Shown one piece after another: positions 56,066-64,000 of a DNA stretch of 64,000 nucleotides. The notes under the pieces are model-generated. The model worked only from the letters and a program-made list of their open reading frames with translations, made no database searches and had not been told where the DNA came from. The stretch spans positions 14,447,363 through 14,511,362 of the forward strand of contig OX419339.1 in assembly GCA_948470475.1 (NCBI GenBank). Direction: 5' to 3'. Position 1 is the stretch's first letter, and each line of letters begins with the position of its first letter. Source of the stretch: Galaxea fascicularis (taxonomy: Eukaryota; Cnidaria; Anthozoa; Scleractinia; Euphylliidae). The translations under genes were made by a program, and so were the position numbers.

Positions 56066-56730
56066 TCAATCCTCCTCGTTGAAAATGCGGTTGAGGTTGT
56101 CGAATTTCTTGCCCCATTCTTGCAAGAAAGCGAATTCCTGTTCCTCCTCCTCATCCGGCTCCTCATCGCTGTCTCCTAACTCGCTTAAGTCGTCCACATC
56201 TGAATCGTCGCCCTCGTAACGATAAATATGTAGCTCATCGATGGACAAGATGTACTCGCCATCCGCCTCGTGTACACGAGTATCGATAAATTGCTTGACG
56301 TCGATGCTGTCCGGATGGACCACACGCCGTTTGGTAATGGTGGTCACTCCATGATGTAAGCCAGCACCAGGCATCGCACCTTGCAGAAGAGGTTTGTTCT
56401 CCGCTACAGTAAATTCTTCTTCTCCACTGCTGGCGCCACCGTTCTTAAACTTTCCATAACCCACCCCGCCTGTTCCCGCCATGCCGTTCTCGACGTAAGT
56501 ATACTTCATAAGCGTTGTGATGTCGTAGCCGAAGTTGTCCTCCTCGCCAGCCCCTTCGTCGTGGTACGGCCGGACGTTGTCGTGAACGTGCCCGTCTTCA
56601 ACCACGGCCACGACGGTGGGCTGTGGACGCCGCTTGAGAAGTACGGCGGCGATGATGATAAACACGGCGAGGACGATAACCAGAATACAGGCGATAACAG
56701 CGGGGTTCGCCCACCTACTTCCTCGCGTGC
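56066..56730 (-). CDS. Upstream cadherin: membrane segment and catenin-binding tail
   Basis: Acceptor TTTCAG|GCACGC, phase 1 in. A 20-residue hydrophobic segment, then KRRPQPT stop-transfer residues, GAGEED juxtamembrane motif, VKQFIDTRVHEADGEY (the R..EAD stretch that precedes the catenin site in classical cadherins), an acidic run, and EWGKKFDNLNRIFNEED at the C terminus. Confidence 0.94.
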
Positions 56731-59700
56731 CTGAAAAATCAACAGCACGAACACATAACCATGCTATCTGTATCGCTCTTGTATCTTGTATCGACCCGAT
56801 GAATCCTGTTACGGCTCTTACTTCGTGTACCGGCACAGATGACGTCAAACAAAAGAAATTATTGTTTTCTGTCAATGCCTTAGGGGTTTTGAGGTATTGT
56901 TTCATGTTTTTTTCTTTTGTTTTACGTCATGTTTCTCCGGTACGCGAAGTAAGAGCCCCTGTTACCCGGTTTAAATAAAGTATGAATAAATGTTTCGATT
57001 AAGTGTGAATTCGTATGGCACCCATGGGCCGACAGTGGTTAAGTTTTTCTTCGCGAATCTTCTGTAACAAACTCAACAACTTGTAACTATTTCAAGTTGA
57101 ATTTCTAGTCATTTTTTAAAAGAATTTCCAAAGTTTTTTCAGTGAGTCTGGCCATCCCCAATCTTTTTAGGTATTCTACCAAAGTGATAGTATGTCCAGA
57201 AATGCACGCTAATGAAATTCATTATCCTTATGATAGACATCACAAAGTGTCCCCTAGCACTAATCCTCATCTTAACGCAAGCAATTATGCCAAACGTGAA
57301 GACATGTAGAAATTACAATTAATTGTGTGTAAGATCCCAGTTACATGCATTTCTGGACGTAAGTGAACTTATGACATTCTACCGATTGGTTGCCTAGAAC
57401 ATGGCGCACTCTTGATCTGTTAAGCAAAAGATGACTTCCCCGGTGGTTGGACATAAAATTTTAAACACCACATACTGAATCTACAGCCACATTTAAATTT
57501 GGTGCGGTACTTTTCTAATTTGAACTGAACATACACTCAAAGAGGCTTAATGTTCATTGACTTTAATATGACAGGTTACTGGGAAGAAGACCAAAACGTC
57601 GCCTTTGACTTAAGGTATAACCAACCTGGATTCGGCTCTTTCACGACATCCCCACAATATTGACCAGTCCATCCTGGAGGACATATACAGTAAGGGACCT
57701 TCGCGCTGACACATGTGCCACCGTGCTGACAGATGTTTTCACCACATGGACAGGGAAACTCGACATTCTGACGGCGAGCTTCTATTGTGGGATCACTATC
57801 CAAATCAATGCCATTATAGCTGTTTGCTCCAGTGCACCCTGAAAAATAATGATAATACAAATGGCTGAGATCATTAGGGTTTTTAATCGATCGATCTTAC
57901 TTGTTGGTAATGGACATCAATTTTGTTGACCACTCACACTGTTACCTCTAAATCCTTGATATTTCATTTGCACTGCAACTCTGATTGTACAACTCCATAA
58001 TTTCTTCTCGAAAAGCGCTAGACAGAGCCTTCCCTGTCTCATAAATCTGTTCCAAACTGTTTCGTTTGTTCGCCATCTTCTACTTGACCGAGGAAGAGTT
58101 GGAGCTTAGTATCCATATATGGCAAGACATTTTTTTAAATTAATCCAATCAACATTCGATCATTGAATCGAGGCTCAATTCGTTTCATGAACGGATTGTT
58201 GAATCCGCGGAAGGAATCAAATTGCCATTAATAAATTCATCGGCATCATTTGGACATTTTCGACATTAGGTAATTTGCTTTGGGCTGATTAGAATATTCT
58301 CTAACAAAACATGAACATCGAGACTTCGAGTTCGACTATTGGAGAAAAGGTCGTTTATTTTGTGCTTTGGAAAAGGATTTAGTGAAAAATAAGAAAGGTC
58401 AAATCTAATCAGAAAAGAACCTTACTCACCTCCAAAATCTCCAATAACTTCCACTTTTTTGTCATCAGCGCCTGCACCAACAAGAGTCCACCCACTCAAA
58501 GTGGTGCCATAGCTCTGGACTTCTCCGTTTGCACCCATAGAAGCGGCACCTCCTAACACGGTGGCACCAGTAACAACGCCGGTAGAGCCACTCCCTCCAG
58601 AAACGCCACCAGATCCAGAAGAGCCACTTCCACCGGAAACACCACCTGCACTTCCACCCGCACCGGAAGTGCCTCCTGCCCCACTACTTCCGCCAGAAGC
58701 TCCACGGCTGAATGAACTTATAATGACCTTCTCATCCTGGCTGTGGCGTGTTGTCATGACCTGGACTCTAGTGCTACTTTTACCGATTCGAATCATCTTC
58801 AAAACTGACTGCCTCGAACTCGAAATGCCTTGTCCAAGAAAGATTTTGTTATCAGATCCAACTACGCCTCGTACACGAGAGACGAACGCTCCGGATTCAC
58901 TGGCGGCCGATGACACTGCAACTCCGCCAAAGGCATTAACAGTTATCATGGAACCCATAAAGGTTCCTCCTGATGAACCAAAACCAGCGTATCCGCTTCC
59001 TATCCCACTTGAGATGATGTTGCCGTCAGAAGTGCGCAAGATTGCGTTACCACCACTGTTAACAAAAGCTTCTACGACTCTTACCTAAAAGGGAAAATGG
59101 ATAATTTGCAGCTTTTGAGCGACAACCTTCAGATTCACTTTCAAGGCAGTCATTAAAGGCCACCACAAGAATCCCAATCCTAAGTCTATGTTCTGTAGTT
59201 CTAATATCCTTATCTTTACGGAACCATTGCAGTGGAAACATTGTTTCACAAAATATTTCCTGGTTGGCGCGCACATGCAACATTACTACATTACGTGCTC
59301 GTGACAGGCATCCGCTTACGGATACGGTACTTCAGTGATATCTTTCGTTAGCGTTTGCAAGTTCACGTTGCATGAACAAAAAGATACTCAGTATTTTAGA
59401 AACCTGACGCCCGAACCATCTGAAAGACCATATAATAAGTCCTCGGTAAATTGAGAAACAAATCCACACAGTTGTAGTACTTATCGAGTGGAACCGTCGT
59501 TTAAGCCCGACTTTAAAGATCCTTGAGCGCTTAGGGAGATTTCTTTAGCGTATAGACTTTTCAAGAAGTGTTTTCTTCTATGAGGTTATAAATTAAGAGT
59601 TTCAGCGATCACGATTTGGTGTCCGCTTATAGGACTCATGGGGACTAATGGAATTAGGTATCCACTTACGAAATGTGGGTAAACAAGGAGCGTGGAAATC

Positions 59701-62700
59701 ACGAAATTTACACACTTTCTGCAACAATTAGGTAAGGCCAAAACATTTATACCGACAGTCCAAAGGAGCTCGGTTCATCTAGTTTGGTTGCATTGTTTTT
59801 TTCAAGTGGTGCTTTATCAAAATAATCTAATATAACTAAAATTGTGATTGCTTTGCACCACTGATAGGGTGCTTTTCGGAGCAAAGGGTCCAGGAAGGGT
59901 CAAGGTGGTTAACAGCTTCGTGAATGAATGAAAACAAACCTCAGTGACATTAGGTAGGCCACCAGTGAAGAAACTTCCTCCACCCATGTTGAGCAATTTG
60001 TGCACGCCTCCCGTAGTTCCCTCCACTTTTCCACTGTAGTCGATCTGAAGGCTAGCGCGGTTGCCTTCTCTTTTCACGATCACGGTGTGGTACTTATCAT
60101 CCGTCACGTTCAACTGAGGAATTTTGAGGATCTTCATACGGTCGCCCAGTCGGAAAACATATCGTAACACGTGATTCTTGACCTATGATACGACACAACA
60201 AATGAAACGGTAAGAGCAGGTTTTGGATGATTGTAGAAAGTCGACATTACCGTTTGCTTCTGTGTTGCTCTACTTTGCAGGGTTTACAAATTGGCGCCAC
60301 TTTCACTACAAATAAGAAGCGAAACCAAAAAAAGCCTATGAGGAGCTCCGTCATGGGCACTGCGGCACGGGCGGCGAGGCCATGTGCGGCACGAGCCAGC
60401 GAGAGGCCTGTTCTCGTCTCTCGCGGTATTCGCCGCTGGTGCTGCTGCGCCTTTTACCTTTAAACCCTAAGATCAATATTTAAATTCTCATACGTTGCTC
60501 CTACACAGTTTTTAAAATATCAAGCAAATTCATCTCGTATGATCCTGTTCTTAATTCTCATGATCACTCTGTTTTCATAAAGCACTGATACCAGAAACAG
60601 TCGAGACTTGGGTTTTCTTCGAATTGTGATGTTGCAAAGTTATTTTTTATCGTATTTTATTAGATTTTCTAATATTCATAACTATTCTACTAGGCAGAGC
60701 AGTTGGTTGTGGTTACCTAAGGTGAAATCAAACTTTGGGAAAAGCACGTCTCTTTTTAGTGGAGCAAAAATTTTTAATGAGCTGCCAACCGACATAACCA
60801 AAGCCGAAGATTTTCAGACTTTCTGTCGCCGCGCAAAAATGTATTATACATTGTAATAGTTCTTAGTGGTTTTCCTTAATAATTTAGTATTGTACATAAC
60901 TGCATTTTTACCTGATGTTATCTATACAGGGCCCCTATGGATACCAGCCTCCGAGCTGACTGGGCTACCCTGTTTACCGAAAGTTTACCTACTTACTTAC
61001 TTATCGCTAACGCAGATATGACGGAGTAATTACATTGGTTTAGGTTTCACGGTAATCAAATGAAAATTGCGAACGTAACAATATCCGTTTGAGTGTTCAC
61101 CAAAAGAAAAATCATATAAAGCCGAAAGTGAGAACGCACAACCAGATGAAATATGGACCGAGAGACTCGGCTACCGAGAGGTTTACAAATGTGAAATGTA
61201 CAGGATTCCTTGGCAATTACTCTAGGCGACGTAACAGCGAAAAAGCTGATTTACTTTACTTTCACACCGCTCTCTTGCTGTTTAATACAGTAATTAATTA
61301 TTGAGTATTGAAATGGTTGACTCACATCAATCCTGCTGAACTCTGTTCCTAAGCTGTTAGACGCCAGGAAGATGACCACATTAGATGAATTGGGTGACAC
61401 TCTGATTTGCAGAGCAAGGTGAGTGTAGAATTCATTTGCCATCGACACCGGTGGAGGAACACGTGGAGGAATTTCACGACGCTTTCTCCTGGCTTGTTTC
61501 ACCCGGTACTGAGTGAAGCTATTACCTCTGTACCAGTTGGCTTTAGCTCCTAACAACAAGGGAAAAACACAGTTACTGTGCGCTATCAACCACATCACTC
61601 AAGAGGTGTAGATCATGGATGGAGGATATTCTTTCCTAATTCATCGTTAAGTAAGAGAAAGTGAACTGGGCTAAAAAGTCGATACTTAAAAAAAAAGTGG
61701 TTCGATTGTTCGCCGTGGAATATTACATCTTAGCCTGTCTGGCATTTGTTTTCGCGCACTTTTCTCTGCTTTTTTTTTTTTTAATTTGAGGAGCCGTGCA
61801 CGCGTGTGTGTGTGACTTCTCCCAAATAAACTTAACGGATGCTAAGAAAGGCAATCCCCCCCCCAAAAAAGCGCTCACAAAATATTCGTGACGATGTGTT
61901 CTAAGCACTGCAACTGTTGCACAAGGAGGGCCGGATAGTATTTAAATTGTAAACCCGAGGGGGTATATGTTGAAGTCAACAACTGCATCCTTAGGTGGTG
62001 ATTGGGTCCCTAGGATGGCCAGGGGTGAGATTTCAATAATTGAGATAACTTGGATAAAAATCAGACACCTCCCAAAATCCACACTCTTTCGTGTCTGGTT
62101 GCTTAGCAGTACAGAGCGTAGATGAGGACCTTTATCATACACTTGTTGATCACTTATCCTTTTTTCTCACACCTTTAATGTTTGATCGAACAGTGCTATT
62201 GCATAGAGAAATTAAATACTGCTCACTCTTAGGGGTTAAGGGGTTTAACAAGTTTGTTTAAGCTCCATGCGTGTGAAAATGAAAACTGGATACTTTCTAC
62301 TTCACTCTTACTTGTTCTTACTTACTTGCGTTACAATTAGGTCCAGTGAAACCAAGGTCACACACGCAGATACTTCTATCCCACAAAGGTTCGCAATAAC
62401 CTTGACCATTGCAGTTTGGACAAGGGTTATTAAGACGACATCCCAGCTCTGTGTTCACTTGTTTCAACGGGTTAAGCAAATCGTACATCACACCATTGTC
62501 ATATATCTCTCGAATGCACCCTTTAAACCCGCTGAAGTTGATTTCTGGGTCGTTGAGTGAATTCTCGACACCACCGATTTGAAGAGGACCAAACCCATTC
62601 AAGTAACTGTAATTGAAAACAGAAGCACCGCCACAAAATAAATCACGTTAAAGGAACCATCAATAAGAAAAGTGATGCAGTTGGGAATGAGCAACCGCTG

Positions 62701-63809
62701 AGTCGAACTAGAGACCGCAGTGTCTAACCTGGCCAATCACTGCCTGAGGTTACTGCGTAAAAATTCAAAGTTCGCTTTGTAAAATTCCCTACCAACATCG
62801 CGCACCATAGTGCAAGAAAGTGCTCTGTGGAGCGGTTTCGGGGTGATTACAATTGTCCAAGGACCCCGAATGTTTAAGCAAATTTCAATCCAGTGTCGAA
62901 ATCAAAGTACCGGTGACCAATAAAGGCAATCACAAAATTAGGTACACACCGCAACGAACCAATCACATGCAGTCGACTCCTGGTGCGTGAAAATGCGGGC
63001 GGTAAGTCAGGATTGGTTTCGGTTTTCCTTTTTACTGGTTGTAAAAAATGGCGCGTGTACCACCAACCAAACACAGACCGAAATAAACAATAACCAAAGA
63101 AAACGACAATTACTTCCGACACTCGATTGAAATACCCCCCTTTATTATCTCAGTACGGCGCGCTGTGATAGGTCACCTTAAACCCTAAGATCAAAATTTA
63201 AATTCTCATACGTTGCTCCTACACAGTTTATAAAATATCAAGTAAATTCATCTCGTATGATCCTGTTCTTAATTCTCATGATCACTCTGTTTTCATAAAG
63301 CACTGATACCAGAAACAGTCAAACTTACTAACCCCATTTTCTCGGTCAGCGCTGTAAGTTACGGTCCTCGTTTTTTCCCATTGATTTATGGCCTGCGTAC
63401 TTCGGCCATAAGTAAACGGGAATAAACCTGGTACGTAACTTACAGAACGGACCTCGAACTCGGTTGGTAAGAGGTATATATACCAAACTGTTAAATTTTC
63501 TCCAATGGTGCTGGAGAAAACAACAGTAGAAGTGTAACGCTACTGTTTACTTCTAGCATGGAAGACGTTGAAAAATAAAATAAAAGTTTTGCTCACTAGG
63601 TTTTCCCTTGAGAATATTTTCAAACACGCCGGTGGATGTGAAAGTAAGAGAGAACTACCAACCGAGAAGTACAGTACGTCTTACATTACTTACACTGTGG
63701 ACCCCCAAATTTCACCAATGATTTCGCAAGAAGACCTGTCCTCAAGAATACGACCATCGTCCTCCACGATCTGAGATTGGGAACATCGGTCAATCCTGAG
63801 TGTTACTAT
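56066..63809 (-). CDS. Second classical cadherin, 3' part (7 exons in window; 5' part outside)
   Basis: Tandem paralogue of the complete cadherin, upstream in transcription. Exons: 63809-63694, 62606-62326, 61549-61326, 60182-59940, 59084-58430, 57838-57626, 56730-56066. Phases match throughout and give 798 residues. Order: end of LamG1, EGF2 (NPCPNCNGQGYC ... GFTGPNC), LamG2 with a Gly/Ser-rich insertion, EGF3 (CQHGGTCVSAKVPYCICPPG), membrane segment (VIACILVIVLAVFIIIAAVL), p120-type juxtamembrane motif PYHDEGAGEEDNFGYD, and a C-terminal catenin-binding segment (IYRYEGDDSDVDD ... FLQEWGKKFDNLNRIF). The cadherin repeats must lie beyond 64000. The tail, about 195 residues, is of ordinary length for classical cadherins. 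Stop TGA at 56068-56066. Confidence 0.92.
57626..57838 (-). CDS. Upstream cadherin: LamG2 end and EGF3
   Basis: Acceptor TTTTCAG|GGTGCA, donor CCAG|GTTGGT, phase 1-1. Encodes CTGANSYNGIDLD and the EGF CGENICQHGGTC ... CPPGWTGQYC. Confidence 0.9.
58430..59084 (-). CDS. Upstream cadherin: Gly/Ser-rich insertion in LamG2
   Basis: Acceptor CTTTTAG|GTAAGA, phase 0 in; donor GGAG|GTGAGT, phase 1 out. Its 218 codons lie between the GGLPN strand and the closing F.GC strand of LamG2, which is completed by the next exon (DFGG then CTGANSYNGIDLD). The first part is Ser/Gly/Val-rich; the second part has short GGSSGAGG-type runs. The neighbour gene has only about 20 residues here. Confidence 0.87.
59940..60182 (-). 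CDS. Upstream cadherin: LamG2 middle
   Basis: Phase 0-0 exon (ATCATAG|GTCAAG in, GAG|GTTTGT out). Encodes VLRYVFRLGDRMKI, DDKYHTVIVKREGN and FFTGGLPNVTE, typical LamG strands. Confidence 0.89.
60456..60603. repeat. Dispersed repeat F, copy 1
   Basis: About 145 bp beginning AAACCCTAAGATCAATATTT and ending CACTGATACCAGAAACAGTC, nearly identical to 63178-63320. Confidence 0.85.
60608..61005 (+). mobile_element. LINE tail, RT C-terminal end and 3' UTR
   Basis: Encodes STRQSSWLWLPKVKSNFGKS and LFSGAKIFNELPTDITKAED, then stop; this is the usual C terminus of non-LTR RT proteins. The 3' UTR (GGGCCCCTATGGATACCAGC ...) ends in (ACTT)n near 60990-61003. It lies antisense in an intron of the upstream cadherin. 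Confidence 0.75.
61326..61549 (-). CDS. Upstream cadherin: LamG2 start with polybasic site
   Basis: Acceptor TTGTTAG|GAGCT, phase 1 in; donor GAT|GTGAGT, phase 0 out. Encodes NSFTQYRVKQARRKRREIPP and then LALQIRVSPNSSNVVIFLAS. RRKRR fits a furin-type consensus. Confidence 0.88.
62140..62252. repeat. Dispersed repeat D, partial copy
   Basis: CTTGTTGATCACTTATCCTT, GAGAAATTAAATACTGCTCA and GGGGTTAAGGGG match the right half of 18295-18520. Confidence 0.5.
62326..62606 (-). CDS. Upstream cadherin: LamG1 end and EGF2
   Basis: Acceptor TTACAG|TTACTT, phase 2 in; donor GCAA|GTAAGT, phase 1 out. Encodes GPLQIGGVENSL, FKGCIREIYDNG and a six-cysteine EGF. Confidence 0.91.
63178..63321. repeat. Dispersed repeat F, copy 2
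   Basis: Matches 60456-60603 with only a handful of substitutions; both are in introns of the upstream cadherin. Confidence 0.85.
63324..63485. mobile_element. Palindromic repeat B, copy 2
   Basis: GCTGTAAGTTACGGTCCTCG and CGTAACTTACAGAACGGACC are inverted arms, followed by CTCGGTTGGTAAGAGGTATA as in copy 1. Confidence 0.6.
63694..63809 (-). CDS. Upstream cadherin: LamG1 exon
   Basis: Acceptor TTTTCAG|ATAGTA, donor AGT|GTAAGT, phase 0 in and 2 out. Encodes IVTLRIDRCSQSQIVEDDG and a Cys-containing extension. It is homologous to the 62-nt microexon of the neighbour (VRVTVDKC) with the same phases. Confidence 0.85.
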
Positions 63810-63956
63810 CTGAAAACAAAGAAATAAAAAATGTTGAATTCAATCCAAACGAGCTGGGCTTTCTTGGGGCTTGCCATGCACCAAGAAATACTGTACGCGC
63901 TCATGAAGAGGATAGATAATGGGAGGTGGAGCCAAAGAATGACTGCATGCAACAAC

Positions 63957-63962
63957 AATAAC

Positions 63963-64000
<38 letters not shown>
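63957..64000. repeat. (AAT)n microsatellite at the right edge
   Basis: AAT units run to the end of the window; total length unknown. Confidence 0.9.

Noticed and set aside
58561..59088. 175-codon plus-strand open frame rich in Pro and Glu
   Set aside because: Antisense of the Gly/Ser-rich cadherin exon; GGX codons read as PPX on the other strand.
60340..60460. GC-rich island as an alternative promoter
   Set aside because: About 120 bp of locally high GC in an intron, with an internal repeat but no core promoter signal I can support.

Overview
The window reads as nuclear DNA of a cnidarian, most probably an anthozoan and plausibly a stony coral. Genes are split by many phase-consistent introns, host exons lie on the minus strand, the background is AT-rich, and introns carry tRNA-like SINEs, palindromic MITEs, non-LTR retrotransposon tails and a DIRS-like retroelement. 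The species assignment is inference; the eukaryotic, animal nature is clear from the genes.

Three host genes lie head-to-tail on the minus strand. (1) 63809 to 56066: the 3' part (7 exons, 798 residues in the window) of a classical cadherin whose 5' part is beyond the right edge. (2) 51726 to 8519: a complete classical cadherin. I could assemble 22 exons with matching phases; together they give 13,419 nt and 4,472 residues: signal peptide, about 31 cadherin repeats, a membrane-proximal NC-type region, EGF-LamG-EGF-LamG-EGF, one membrane segment, and a tail with a p120-catenin-type juxtamembrane motif and a C-terminal beta-catenin-binding motif. (3) 4701 to 548: the first five exons of PIGT, the GPI-transamidase subunit; its 3' exons are beyond the left edge.

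The two cadherins are tandem paralogues with the same membrane-proximal architecture and nearly the same intron phases. They differ in three ways: the upstream gene has a Gly/Ser-rich insertion of roughly 200 residues inside its second LamG domain, the downstream gene has a much longer cytoplasmic linker, and one intron in LamG2 has moved. The downstream gene also has a GC-AG intron that is needed to keep the frame open, and a previously unmodelled, in-frame 81-nt cadherin-like cassette exon candidate (36592-36672) in its 4.8-kb third intron.

Intron 1 of the complete cadherin (49811-41677) holds a nested mobile-element complex. A partial, mutated DIRS-like retroelement (gag, reverse transcriptase, RNase H) is bracketed by two 519-bp direct repeats that differ at two positions. 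Each repeat contains a 432-bp TIR element, and one of these was later interrupted by a 1,001-bp TA-flanked TIR element that carries a HIRAN-like gene fragment. Elsewhere, introns and the two intergenic regions (4702-8518 and 51727-56065) hold MITE hairpins, LINE tails and microsatellites; I see no RNA gene that I would call functional.
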